A stretch of 28,671 bases of DNA, taken from contig SFLS01000013.1 of assembly GCA_004554485.1 (NCBI GenBank), positions 1 to 28,671 on the forward strand, given 5' to 3'. A model generated the notes under the pieces. The model made no database searches, was not told the DNA's origin, and saw only the letters and a program-made list of their open reading frames with translations. The position numbers were made by a program, and so were the translations under genes. Positions within the stretch are counted from its first letter, which is position 1. Every line of letters begins with the position of its first letter. Source of the DNA: Oscillospiraceae bacterium (GTDB taxonomy: Bacteria > Bacillota > Clostridia > Oscillospirales > Ruminococcaceae). Below are positions 1 to 8,614 of this stretch, in pieces.

Positions 1-324
1 GCATCTTTGGCCCGCTGCTGTGTCAAAACGGCTTGCCAGCCGCAAGGATGCCTGCGCCGCTTTTCCTTGCATCGGGCAGAAATCTGCCGTTTTCGGTGCC
101 GCGCAGTTTTGTATCATTTGTGTTAAACAGAAAAAGACCGGACATCGTGGAGGATGCCCGGTCTTTTATTGCTTTGTTAAACCGGATGTTTTCTTATCTC
201 AGTCCGCCTGAGACGCGGCTTTTTTGCCATAGAACGACTAAGCGGAGCGAAAACAGGGGGCAAGAACGACCAAAAGTACACTTTTCGCTCTGTGCTTTGT
301 CTTTCACTGAGAAACGGGATTCCG
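1..324. other. Intergenic region, no supported gene
   Basis: No convincing gene is seen here. Two overlapping plus-strand open frames (from 20 and 33) lack a clear ribosome site, run through the hairpin at 132-167 and resemble nothing I recognise. The stretch also contains a short palindrome at 272-285 (AAAAGT, AC, ACTTTT) and a 9-bp inverted repeat (GAGCGAAAA / TTTTCGCTC) just downstream of the minus-strand AraC gene. These may help end that transcript, but no U-tract follows. Confidence 0.5.
132..167. terminator. Bidirectional rho-independent terminator-like hairpin
   Basis: AAAAGACCGG pairs perfectly with CCGGTCTTTT. After one mismatch, four more pairs (CATC/GATG) surround a 6-nt loop. 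The A-run on one side and T-run on the other mean it could stop transcription in both directions. Confidence 0.6.
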
Positions 325-1203
325 TCAAATAGGCTGAATCGCCTTTAGTTCAATGTAGCCTCTCTCACCACGAGGTTCCAACTGAATGCGCGGATTCGAG
401 TTGTCCCACGCATACCCAATAACCGATGGGTCGTATTTCTGCATAGAAGCCTGCACCGTTTCAATGGCCTGACAATAATTTTCCTCCTCAAATGGCTCTC
501 CCTGAAACATCAGGTATTTTGCAGCAGGCAGGGTAATGACATCAAACCCATCGGGGATGACGCTGGTATCATGAATTGCCGTCTCAACGCCCTGTACATA
601 TTCCGAAGTACCCTGTTCCCGGTATTTCTCCGGCAGCCACAGGCAAACCGGTTCCCCGCAAAGGGATTTCATGCTGGTCAGAATGCCCCAGACATCACAG
701 CCGACCTCCTGACAATAGCTCCAGTATTCCTTCGCCGTCCTTCCGCGCTTGATAATGACCTTGCGTTCCGGTTTGTCAATGACTTGAATAAAAACATTCG
801 CAACGTGTTCCATTGTTTCTCGCTCCTTCCACAATGTTCTGAATTTCACGCCATACGGGGTGAAAAGTGGAAGCGGAATAGGAGATTTTGCATATTCATA
901 GGGATTGCAACCGAATGCGTTGCGAAACGCTCTCTGATAGCCGTCTACGCTGTCGTAGCCGGTATCATAAGCCAAATCGATCACCTTGCATGGTTCATCG
1001 CGCAAACGCAATGCGGAACGGGACAGCCGAAGCCGCCGGATGTAATCTGCCGGCGCAAGACCCGTCAGCTCCTTAAATATTCGCGCGCAATAAAAAGGAG
1101 AATACATTGTCAAACCGGAAAGGTCGCACAATGTGATTTTTTCTGAAAGGTGCGCCGCAATATAGTCCTGCATCTGCTGTACTACCAAAACCTTTTCCGT
1201 CAC
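325..1203 (-). CDS. AraC family transcriptional regulator with GyrI-like effector domain
   Basis: This 292-residue protein is a predicted cytoplasmic DNA-binding regulator. The first ~105 residues form the AraC/XylS double helix-turn-helix, including the family-typical YSPFYCARIFKELTGLAP and the second-helix stretch GYDSVDGYQRAFRNAFGCNP. From about residue 115 to the end it resembles the GyrI-like/AraC effector-binding fold (KVIIKRGR, the WGILTSMK region, the C-terminal GYIELKAI), which in relatives such as Rob and BmrR binds small hydrophobic or drug-like ligands. The GTG start at 1203 is chosen because a full AGGAGGTGAT ribosome site lies 5-6 nt upstream; an ATG nine codons earlier precedes that site. 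The gene is single and minus-strand, with lower GC than the window average. Its target is not evident. Confidence 0.85.
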   Translation of the reverse strand: MTEKVLVVQQMQDYIAAHLSEKITLCDLSGLTMYSPFYCARIFKELTGLAPADYIRRLRLSRSALRLRDEPCKVIDLAYDTGYDSVDGYQRAFRNAFGCNPYEYAKSPIPLPLFTPYGVKFRTLWKERETMEHVANVFIQVIDKPERKVIIKRGRTAKEYWSYCQEVGCDVWGILTSMKSLCGEPVCLWLPEKYREQGTSEYVQGVETAIHDTSVIPDGFDVITLPAAKYLMFQGEPFEEENYCQAIETVQASMQKYDPSVIGYAWDNSNPRIQLEPRGERGYIELKAIQPI

Positions 1204-1228
1204 TTTATCACCTCCTCCTGACAAAGCC

Positions 1229-1234
1229 ATTATC
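1229..1234 (-). promoter_or_regulatory. Candidate extended -10 promoter of the AraC gene
   Basis: On the minus strand TGC precedes GATAAT, an extended -10 about 25 nt upstream of the GTG start. No good -35 is seen. A second candidate, TGCTATGAT, lies about 90 nt further upstream (1320-1325). Confidence 0.4.
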
Positions 1235-1356
1235 GCAGAAAGAGTGGGAATATTCTCGACTTTTCTTGCTGTCTTTCAAGTTCCGATCTGTCGGCGATGG
1301 CGATAATGAATCCTCTGTTATCATAGCACCTTTCGCCATCGTATGAAAGCCATAAC

Positions 1357-1393
1357 AAAAAACCTCTCTTGTCCGGGCAGACAAAAGAGGTTT
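1357..1393 (-). terminator. Terminator downstream of the tRNA-Val fragment
   Basis: On the minus strand AAACCTCT pairs with AGAGGTTT. Past one mismatch, TTGTC pairs with GACAA around a 6-nt loop, and the stem is followed by a run of U. It sits directly after the CCA end of the truncated tRNA copy, like the terminator after the intact tRNA-Val, so the fragment looks like a former expressed tRNA locus. Confidence 0.75.
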
Positions 1394-1396
1394 CTT

Positions 1397-1445
1397 TGGC
1401 GGACGATACAGGACTTGAACCTGTGACCCTCCTCACGTCAAACGG
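1397..1445 (-). pseudogene. 3' half of a tRNA-Val gene (possible att site)
   Basis: This 49-bp segment matches the intact tRNA-Val at 3839-3914 at 46 of 49 positions. It covers the encoded CCA end, acceptor 3' strand, T arm, variable loop and anticodon loop. Similarity stops inside the anticodon 5' stem, and the following sequence cannot form the acceptor 5' strand or D arm. The anticodon stem is also broken by substitutions. A repeated 3' tRNA end is what integration of a mobile island leaves behind. Alternatively it is a decayed tandem tRNA copy. No integrase is present between the copies. Confidence 0.8.
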
Positions 1446-1568
1446 ATTAGATTTCTCAATCCCCGTATCCATTCGCCCAAAAAGCACTGAAAATGATTGT
1501 TTCTGTACATTCTTCACGCTTCACGCCCAGCCTGTCGTACTTAGGGGGATGAGCTCAGACCGGCGTCA
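1446..1568. other. Intergenic spacer after ktrA
   Basis: No gene or clear signal is seen between the tRNA fragment and the ktrA stop codon. There is no obvious U-tract terminator for ktrBA other than the one at 1357-1393. Confidence 0.4.
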
Positions 1569-2216
1569 TTACAGGCAAAAGCACTTTCTCAGCAACGGAT
1601 ACTCTCCCAGCGCCAGAATTGTCATATCGTCTGTCAGCAGGGTCTCCGGCGTAACCGTCATATTGGTTTTTCCGTCCTTCTTGATGCCAAGAATGTTGAT
1701 GCCGTATTTTTTTCGAATATTCAGTTCCCCGACGCTTCGATTCAACCAACTCTCAGGCACAGCCACTTCCACAATAGCGTATTGCTCGTTAAGTTCGATA
1801 TAGCTGAAAATATGGTTAGCGGTATAACGGATAGCCGCCCACTTTGCCAATTGTTTTTCCGGGTAAGTAACATCGTCAGCACCGTTTCGCAGCAGGAATT
1901 TCGCCTGCACATCGCGTTCGGCACGGGCGACCACATATTTTGCCCCCATCTCCTTAAGCAGCGAGGTCGTTTCCAGTGAATTCTGAAAATTTCCGCTGAT
2001 GGTAACATAGCAAATATCATAATTGCCCACACCAAGCGAACGCAGAAACTCCGCATGCGTACTATCGCCGATCTGCGCATTTGTAACGAACGGCATGCAT
2101 TCATTGACCCGTTCCTCATCCTTGTCCACCGCCATGATCTGATGCCCTAACTGGTTCAATTCCATAGCAAGATGCCGTCCGAAACGGCCAAGTCCAATCA
2201 ACAAAATATTTTTCAT
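1569..2216 (-). CDS. ktrA: KtrA/TrkA-type potassium uptake regulatory subunit
   Basis: This 215-residue cytosolic RCK protein gates the KtrB channel-like subunit in response to nucleotides. The RCK-N Rossmann domain begins at residue 1 with a GLGRFG dinucleotide-binding loop (residues 8-13) and the acidic residue ending strand 2 (AVDKD, about 31). The RCK-C domain covers roughly residues 135-215 (VAVPESWLNRSVGELNIRKK, then MTVTPETLL). Length fits single-RCK KtrA (about 220), not double-RCK TrkA (about 450). It starts at an ATG with AAAGGAG upstream and follows the KtrB gene by 12 nt, so the two form an operon. Base composition is lower in GC than the genes after 4100. Confidence 0.93.
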   Translation of the reverse strand: MKNILLIGLGRFGRHLAMELNQLGHQIMAVDKDEERVNECMPFVTNAQIGDSTHAEFLRSLGVGNYDICYVTISGNFQNSLETTSLLKEMGAKYVVARAERDVQAKFLLRNGADDVTYPEKQLAKWAAIRYTANHIFSYIELNEQYAIVEVAVPESWLNRSVGELNIRKKYGINILGIKKDGKTNMTVTPETLLTDDMTILALGEYPLLRKCFCL

Positions 2217-2228
2217 GGTATACTCCTT

Positions 2229-3569
2229 TTACCCTACCGTAATTTTTTCCTGCGGGAATCTGGCGCAAGAAAGATCCCGTCCGGAATAGGCGGCGTAGAT
2301 CAGCGTCAACCCACCGACACGTCCTAAAAACATCAGGACAATCAGAATCCATTGGGACAATGCGCCCAGCTGTGGCGTCAGTCCCAGCGTCAACCCTACC
2401 GTTCCCACGGCAGACGCTGTTTCGTACAGGCAAGCAGAAAGCGGAAGCCCTTCAGCAGTGCTGATGATCACCGCACCGGTAAAAAACAACGTCAGGTACA
2501 GCAGCAATATCGTGGAGGCATTTCTGATGGCAGCGCCTTCCAGCCTGCGGTGAAAGAGCTGCGGCTCCGCTCGCCGGCGAAATGTCGCAAATGCGTTGGC
2601 GGCCAGCACAGTCAGTGTGGTGACTTTCATGCCGCCTGCGGTAGAACCCGGCGCGCCGCCGATCAGCATGAGGAGGATCATTACAGCCCGTGAAGCCTCT
2701 GTCATGGCAGTCAGATCTGCGGTATTGTAGCCGGCGGTTCTGGGCGTGACAGCCTGAAACAGGGAGGCAAGGAAGCGCTGCTCCATGGGCAGATCAGAAA
2801 AGTCGGTAAAGAAGAAAAGAACCGCAGGCAACAGGATCAAAAGACCTGTTGCAGCAAGAATGACCTTGCTTTGCATCCGATAGCGCCGCAGATGGAGACG
2901 ATGCGTACAAACATCATCCCAGGTCAAAAAACCAATTCCTCCGGTCACAATCAGCAGCATGACAATAGTGTTGATCAGCGGATCGGCAATGTACGCTGTC
3001 AGAGATGGATAGAGGTTGCCGGGACGTCCCAGAATGTCAAAACCGGCATTGCAGAATGCGGAAACAGAATGGAATACCGACATCCAAATCCCCCGGGGAC
3101 CATAATCGCGGCAGAAAACCGGCAGCATGGCCAGCGCGCCCAGCAGCTCAATAAAAAATGTTCCTTTCAGAATAAACCGCGTTAGGCGAACGATACCGCC
3201 GACCGCCGGCGCCGAGATGGCGTCCTGCATGGCGCTGCGCTCTTTCAGAGAGATGTTTTTTCCGGCAATCATCAGGAACGTTGCCGCCATAGTGATGACG
3301 CCAAGGCCGCCAATCTGAATCAGAAGCAGGATAACGCCCTGCCCAAAGACGGACCAGTAGCTTCCGCTGTCAAAAACAACCAGGCCGGTAACGCAAACCG
3401 CAGAGGTGGAGGTAAACAATGATTCGCGAAAGGGCGTCCAGGCTCCGCTGGCGGAAGCAACAGGAAGCGCCAATAACAGGGCGCCCAGCAGGATAACACC
3501 TGCAAAGCCCAAAATGATAAGCTGAAATGAGGTCAGGTACCGTCTCCAATGAACCGCCTTTTGGATCAA
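2229..3569 (-). CDS. ktrB: KtrB/TrkH-type potassium transporter
   Basis: Integral membrane K+ translocating subunit of about 446 residues, partner of the adjacent KtrA. The four M1-P-M2 repeats of the Trk/Ktr superfamily are visible from their pore loops: TSTSAVCVTGLVV, SVSAFCNAGFDI, QAVTPRTAGYNTAD and ETASAVGTVGLTLG. Each carries the single filter glycine (VTGL, NAGF, TAGY, TVGL). A start at TTG 3569 is preferred because AGAAGG lies 8 nt upstream. A GTG at 3578 is in frame but abuts that site, giving 449 residues. The pair is inserted between the two tRNA-Val sequences, suggesting horizontal acquisition of a K+ uptake module. Confidence 0.93.
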   Translation of the reverse strand: MIQKAVHWRRYLTSFQLIILGFAGVILLGALLLALPVASASGAWTPFRESLFTSTSAVCVTGLVVFDSGSYWSVFGQGVILLLIQIGGLGVITMAATFLMIAGKNISLKERSAMQDAISAPAVGGIVRLTRFILKGTFFIELLGALAMLPVFCRDYGPRGIWMSVFHSVSAFCNAGFDILGRPGNLYPSLTAYIADPLINTIVMLLIVTGGIGFLTWDDVCTHRLHLRRYRMQSKVILAATGLLILLPAVLFFFTDFSDLPMEQRFLASLFQAVTPRTAGYNTADLTAMTEASRAVMILLMLIGGAPGSTAGGMKVTTLTVLAANAFATFRRRAEPQLFHRRLEGAAIRNASTILLLYLTLFFTGAVIISTAEGLPLSACLYETASAVGTVGLTLGLTPQLGALSQWILIVLMFLGRVGGLTLIYAAYSGRDLSCARFPQEKITVG

Positions 3570-3611
3570 AACGTACACCTTCTTTTAAGATATCACCTTT
3601 TTGCCTGAGAT

Positions 3612-3620
3612 ATTATAACA
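3612..3620 (-). promoter_or_regulatory. Extended -10 promoter for ktrBA
   Basis: On the minus strand TGT is followed by a perfect TATAAT (ATTATA at 3612-3617 on plus), an extended -10. The 17-bp-spaced -35 position reads AGAACA, a weak match. Confidence 0.6.
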
Positions 3621-3797
3621 TATACATGGCTCAATGTTCTACATATTTCGTAACGATTTGGCAACGGCCATTGACGACAATACAGCCAACCCCGCCCGGC
3701 ACAGGGGGTCTTGGCGGTATCGTTGTAGCAGGAGACGGCTCGTTGACATTTTCGCTGACTTTTTGGATTTTTGCCGTTTTGCTGCTTGCGGACAAAT
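3621..3797. other. Spacer between ktrBA promoter and tRNA terminator
   Basis: A minus-strand open frame (from 3837 down to 3631) could encode a proline-rich peptide ending VNGRCQIVTKYVEH. Its start lies inside the tRNA terminator and no ribosome site supports it. It may be the degenerate tail of a lost gene. I see no other structure. Confidence 0.35.
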
Positions 3798-3834
3798 AAA
3801 AAAGCACCGAAAACCTGTTGTCCTCGGTGCTCTT
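3798..3834 (-). terminator. Terminator of tRNA-Val
   Basis: On the minus strand AGCACCGA pairs with TCGGTGCT around a 13-nt loop, followed by a T-run. It begins within 10 nt of the tRNA CCA end. Confidence 0.85.
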
Positions 3835-3838
3835 CATT

Positions 3839-3914
3839 TGGTGGACGATACAGGACTTGAACCTGTGACCCTCCGCACGTCAAGCGGATGCTCTTCCAGC
3901 TGAGCTAATCGTCC
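3839..3914 (-). tRNA. tRNA-Val (GAC)
   Basis: A 76-nt cloverleaf with encoded CCA. Acceptor 5' GGACGAT pairs with ATCGTCC, and the discriminator base is A. The D arm contains GCTCAGCTGGAAGAGC. The anticodon stem TCCGC/GCGGA closes the loop TTGACGT, giving anticodon GAC (valine codons GUC/GUU). The T arm is ACAGG/CCTGT with TTCAAGT in the loop. It is transcribed divergently from ruvC. Confidence 0.97.
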
Positions 3915-3932
3915 ATTTTCGGGTGCTTGATT

Positions 3933-3961
3933 ATCTTACCATAGCCCCGGCGCGCTGTCAA
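3933..3961 (-). promoter_or_regulatory. Sigma-A promoter of tRNA-Val
   Basis: The minus strand reads TTGACA (perfect -35), a 17-bp spacer and TAAGAT (-10), placing the transcription start just before the tRNA 5' end. Confidence 0.85.
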
Positions 3962-4037
3962 GCCCTTTTTGCGCGCGTTCCCCACAAAACGGCACGGCGG
4001 GTTCTGTGAATATTCCTTAAAAAATCGCGGGTTTTTA

Positions 4038-4066
4038 TTGTGCGGCGGCGGTGCTTGTGCTACAAT
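4038..4066 (+). promoter_or_regulatory. Promoter of the ruvC operon
   Basis: TTGTGC, a 17-bp spacer and TACAAT, with TGC immediately before the -10 (extended -10). It starts about 90 nt upstream of the ruvC GTG. A second TATAAT overlaps at the downstream edge. Confidence 0.7.
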
Positions 4067-4126
4067 ATAATCTGTATCATTATGGGCAGGTTTGCCCTGC
4101 AAAGAAGGCGAAAGGAGGCGGCGGCC

Positions 4127-4681
4127 GTGCGCATCATGGGCATCGATCCCGGCTATGCCATTGTGGGCGTGGGCCTGGTGGATTACGATAACGTTCGGTT
4201 TTCGCTGGTGGAGTACGGCGCCATCACCACCCCGGCCGAGCTGCCGCTGGAGACACGCCTGCGCCAGCTGTACGACGATATGCGGATGCTGCTGGAGCAG
4301 TACCGCCCCGACGCCGTGGCGATGGAGCAGCTCTTTTTCACCACCAACCGCACCACCGCCATCGCCGTGGCGGAAGCCCGCGGAGTGCTGCTGCTGGCGG
4401 CGGAGCAGCAGGGGGTGCCGGTGTTCAGCTACACCCCGCTGCAGGTCAAATCGGCGGTGGTGGGCTACGGCAAAGCGGAAAAGGAGCAGGTGATGGAAAT
4501 GACCCGCCGTCTGCTGAACCTGCGGGCCGTGCCGAAGCCCGATGACGCCGCCGATGCGCTGGCCATTGCCATCTGCCACGGGCACAACGGCGGCAGCCGC
4601 CTGCCCACGGCGGCCCTGGCCGAGGTCCGCGGCGGCAACCGCCGGGGCAAAAAGATCGTTTACAAGGAGAAAAAAGCATGA
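4127..4681 (+). CDS. ruvC: Crossover junction endodeoxyribonuclease RuvC
   Basis: RuvC is the Holliday-junction resolvase that nicks symmetric strands after RuvAB branch migration. The 184-residue protein has the RNase H-like fold and its four acidic catalytic residues: D7 in MRIMGIDPG, E67 in AMEQLFF, and D140 and D143 in KPDDAADAL. Residues ~105-120 (TPLQVKSAVVGYGKAEKEQV) match the DNA-binding segment. The basic tail of about 20 residues is longer than the E. coli protein (173). The GTG at 4127 is chosen because AAAGGAGG precedes it by about 8 nt and it gives the canonical N-terminus. The stop overlaps the ruvA start (ATGA). Confidence 0.97.
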   Translation: MRIMGIDPGYAIVGVGLVDYDNVRFSLVEYGAITTPAELPLETRLRQLYDDMRMLLEQYRPDAVAMEQLFFTTNRTTAIAVAEARGVLLLAAEQQGVPVFSYTPLQVKSAVVGYGKAEKEQVMEMTRRLLNLRAVPKPDDAADALAIAICHGHNGGSRLPTAALAEVRGGNRRGKKIVYKEKKA

Positions 4682-5292
4682 TATACAGCATTACCGGGCT
4701 GCTGCGGCAGGTGGCGCCCAACTACTGCGTGGTGGAAGCCTGCGGCGTCGGCTACCGGTGCTCCGCTTCCACCTACACCCTTTCCAGCCTGCCCGGCAAG
4801 GGGCAGGAGGTCACCCTGTTGACCCACCTGTGGGTCAAGGAGGACGGCGTGGAGCTGTTCGGCTTTTCCACCGAGCAGGAGCGGCTCTGCTTCCGGATGC
4901 TCATCGGGGTTTCCGGGGTCGGCCCCCGGGTGGCGCTGGCCATCCTTTCGGACTCCGCCCCCGACCGGCTGATGCTTTCCATCGCCGCGGGGGACGCCAA
5001 AGCCCTCACCCGCGCGCAGGGGGTCGGGGCCAAGCTGGCGCAGCGTATTATCCTGGAGCTGCGCGATAAGGTCAGCGACGAGGACCTGGGCGCGGAATTG
5101 GCCGCCGAAAGCGGCGGCGCTGCGGCGGTGGCGGGCAGCGCCCGCAGCACCGCCAAAAGCGAGGCCATCAGCGCGCTGGTGGCGCTGGGCTACGGTCAGA
5201 CCGACGCGGCGGCGGTCATCGCCCCGATGGAGGATTCGCTGGCGGTGGACGAGCTGGTGCGCCGCGCCCTCAAAACCTTTATGCGGGCCTGA
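4678..5292 (+). CDS. ruvA: Holliday junction branch migration protein RuvA
   Basis: RuvA is the DNA-binding tetramer that holds the four-way junction and docks the RuvB motor. The 204 residues show the OB-fold start (MIYSITGLL), the domain II helix-hairpin-helix runs (GVSGVGPRVALAIL and GVGAKLAQRIILELRDKV), an Ala/Ser/Gly-rich linker at about 140-160, and a C-terminal RuvB-binding domain (SEAISALVALGYGQTDA). Length is normal for the family. ATG has AAGGAG 8 nt upstream and overlaps the ruvC stop by four bases, indicating translational coupling. Confidence 0.97.
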   Translation: MIYSITGLLRQVAPNYCVVEACGVGYRCSASTYTLSSLPGKGQEVTLLTHLWVKEDGVELFGFSTEQERLCFRMLIGVSGVGPRVALAILSDSAPDRLMLSIAAGDAKALTRAQGVGAKLAQRIILELRDKVSDEDLGAELAAESGGAAAVAGSARSTAKSEAISALVALGYGQTDAAAVIAPMEDSLAVDELVRRALKTFMRA

Positions 5293-5333
5293 CCCCCGCC
5301 CATGACTGATCCCCACAGAGAGGAGCCGATACG

Positions 5334-6400
<1,067 letters not shown>

Positions 6401-6404
<4 letters not shown>

Positions 6405-7084
6405 GAAAACGAACCCGATGGGTCCGGCTGCTGCCGGCGCTGCTTTTGGCGGCGCTGCTGCTCCTACTGCTGGACTATTGCGGGCTGCTGCCCCATAGAA
6501 CTTATACCGCGGAGCATTTCGGCATCGAAACGCTGCAAAGCCCCCACGACGAGGACGGCGACGGCATCGACGATTACACCGACCTTATGCTGGGCGCCCG
6601 GGAGGACGCCGAGAACCGCCCGACATACGACCCCGGCTACTTCGCCGGGGGCTACCCGCCGGAGGACCGGGGGGTCTGCACCGATGTGATCTGGCGGGCC
6701 TTCCGCCACGCCGGCTACGACCTGAAGGCGATGGTGGACGCCGATATCGCGGCCAACACCGAACGGTACTGGCGGGTGGAAGGGCAGCCCGATCCCAACA
6801 TCGATTTCAGACGGGTGCCGAACCTGCGGGTGTTCTTTATGCGGCACGCCGAAAGCCTGACCACCGATCCCTATGATATCTCGGCGTGGCAGCCGGGAGA
6901 TATTGTGACCTTTGAGGACCGGCATATCGGTGTGATCTCCGACCGGCGCAACGCCGAGGGGATCCCGTACCTCATCCACAACAGCGGCCAGTGGCAGCGG
7001 GAGGAGGACGCGCTGTTGCGCTGTCACCGCAACCACCCCATTTCCGGCCACTTCCGCTTTACCGACCAAACCGAAACCAACTGA
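6401..7084 (+). CDS. DUF1287 exported protein with calcium-binding-like loop
   Basis: This 227-residue protein has an N-terminal hydrophobic segment (about residues 8-30) acting as signal anchor or signal peptide, so it likely acts outside the membrane. The DUF1287 signature is clear: GGYPPEDRGVCTDVIWRA (84-100), DPNIDFRRVPNL (131-142), WQPGDIVTF and HIGVISD (163-181), then IHNSG. C93, H175 and N194 are placed like an NlpC/P60-type thiol catalytic set; this is inference, as the family's reaction is not known to me. The loop DEDGDGIDDYTD (50-61) resembles an EF-hand/dockerin calcium site. It overlaps ruvB by four bases and precedes glmM, which fits a cell-envelope role. Confidence 0.85.
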
Positions 7085-7103
7085 GAAAGAGAGACGATCA
7101 CTG

Positions 7104-8456
7104 ATGGGCAGATTATTTGGGACCGACGGCGTGCGGGGCATCGCCAACCGTGACCTTTCCACCCAGCGCGCCGCCGAGATCGGCCGTGCGCTGGCCGAGG
7201 TGATCCGGCAGGAGCACCCCGAGGAGCGGCCGACGGTCGTAATCGGCAAGGATACCCGTCTTTCCGGCGATATGCTGGAGTCCGCCATGGCGGCCGGGCT
7301 GATGGCCGGCGGCGCCGACGTGGTGCTGCTGGGGGTTATCCCCACCCCGGCGGTGGCCTACCTGACGGTGCAGAAAAAGGCGGCGGCGGGGGTGATGATC
7401 TCCGCTTCCCATAACCCCTATGAATTCAACGGCATCAAAATCTTCGGGCCGGAGGGCTACAAGCTGACCGACGACGAGGAGGACGAGATCGAGCGGATGC
7501 TGCTGGACCGGGATATCCCGCTGATCCCGGCGGAGCCGGAGGAGATCGGCCGCTGTACCGAAGATACTCTGGCGGCTGTCGGCTACGCCGAATACCTGGC
7601 CTCCACCGTGCCGGAGGGACTGGCGGGGATGAAGGTGCTGGTGGACTGCTCCAACGGCAGCGCCGTGCGCACCGCCGGGACACTGTTCGGGCTGCTGGGG
7701 GCCGAAGCGACCCTCCTCTGCGACGCGCCCGACGGCACCAATATCAACCGCGAATGCGGCTCCACCCATGTGGAGCACCTTTCCAGCCTGATGCAGGAGG
7801 GAAAATACGACCTGGCGGTGGCCTTTGACGGCGACGCCGACCGCTGCCTGGCGGTGGATGAGAAGGGCCGGGTGGTCAACGGCGACCAGATGATCGCCAT
7901 CTTTGCCCGGCAGATGCAGGCGGAGGGACGCCTGCCCGGCAACGCCGCCGTGGTGACGGTGATGAGCAGCTTCGGCTTTTTCCGGTTTGCCCAGGAGCAG
8001 GGCATCCATGCCGAGACCACCAAGGTGGGCGACCGCTATGTGCTGGAGAATATGCGGAAAAACGGCTACAACATCGGCGGGGAGCAGTCGGGACACATCA
8101 TTTTCCGGGAATATATGCCCACCGGGGACGGGGAGCTGTCGGCGATCCAGCTGATGCGCACCATGAAGCAGACCGGCGAGCCGCTGAGCATGCTGGCCGG
8201 CCGGATGCCGGTGACCCCGCAGGTGCTGCTGAATGTAGCGGCGGACCGGGATATGAAAGAGGCGCTGCACGAAAGCCCCGAAATGGAGGCGCTGATCCAG
8301 CAGTGTGAGGAAACACTGGGCAATGCCGGGCGGATCCTCATCCGGCCCAGCGGCACCGAGCCGCTGATCCGCGTGATGGTGGAGGGCGAGGATGAGACGC
8401 TCATCGGGGAGCTGGCCGGCCGGCTGGCCGCCGGGATCGAAAAATACCTGAAATAA
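7104..8456 (+). CDS. glmM: Phosphoglucosamine mutase GlmM
   Basis: GlmM interconverts glucosamine-6-phosphate and glucosamine-1-phosphate in the cytoplasm, feeding UDP-GlcNAc and peptidoglycan synthesis. The 450-residue length is standard. The start MGRLFGTDGVRG is diagnostic. The phosphoserine is S102 within SASHNP, the metal loop is DGDADR (242-247), the sugar-binding loop is GGEQSGH (325-331), and the phosphate loop RPSGTEP lies near the C-terminus. It follows the DUF1287 gene by 19 nt. Its ribosome site is weak (GAGAGAC), so coupling to the upstream gene is possible. Confidence 0.97.
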   Translation: MGRLFGTDGVRGIANRDLSTQRAAEIGRALAEVIRQEHPEERPTVVIGKDTRLSGDMLESAMAAGLMAGGADVVLLGVIPTPAVAYLTVQKKAAAGVMISASHNPYEFNGIKIFGPEGYKLTDDEEDEIERMLLDRDIPLIPAEPEEIGRCTEDTLAAVGYAEYLASTVPEGLAGMKVLVDCSNGSAVRTAGTLFGLLGAEATLLCDAPDGTNINRECGSTHVEHLSSLMQEGKYDLAVAFDGDADRCLAVDEKGRVVNGDQMIAIFARQMQAEGRLPGNAAVVTVMSSFGFFRFAQEQGIHAETTKVGDRYVLENMRKNGYNIGGEQSGHIIFREYMPTGDGELSAIQLMRTMKQTGEPLSMLAGRMPVTPQVLLNVAADRDMKEALHESPEMEALIQQCEETLGNAGRILIRPSGTEPLIRVMVEGEDETLIGELAGRLAAGIEKYLK

Positions 8457-8465
8457 GTTCCGAAA

Positions 8466-8577
8466 CGCCGCCGGGTTCCGGGGCGCCGTGGGGGGCGCAG
8501 CCCCCACGGCGGCCGGGGGGTACCCCCCGGCCGCCGGCCCCGCGCAGCGGGGCGCGGCGCCCCGGGGACCGGCGGCG
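8466..8577. repeat. 112-nt GC-rich cloverleaf-like multi-hairpin element (type 2)
   Basis: The two outer 22-nt arms (8466-8487 and 8556-8577) pair with a single G-A mismatch and two G-T wobbles. They enclose three hairpins: 8488-8507 (GTGGGGG/CCCCCAC), a perfect 13-bp stem with a TA loop at 8508-8535, and 8537-8553 (GCCCCGC, GCA loop, GCGGGGC). It fills nearly all the space between glmM and the methyltransferase gene, and no U-tract follows. The architecture matches the 85-nt repeats at 25536 and 27937, but the sequence differs. Confidence 0.7.
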
Positions 8578-8614
8578 GGCAGGGACCGGAGAAGAAAAGA
8601 AAGCGAGAAAGACC

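Noticed and set aside
1397..1475. Intact second tRNA gene at the fragment
   Set aside because: The 5' part cannot form the acceptor or D arm with the conserved 3' half, and the anticodon stem is broken.
3593..3883. Minus-strand open frames across the tRNA-Val gene and its spacer
   Set aside because: They overlap the tRNA and its terminator and have no ribosome site. Possible residual coding similarity in the proline-rich part is too short to support.
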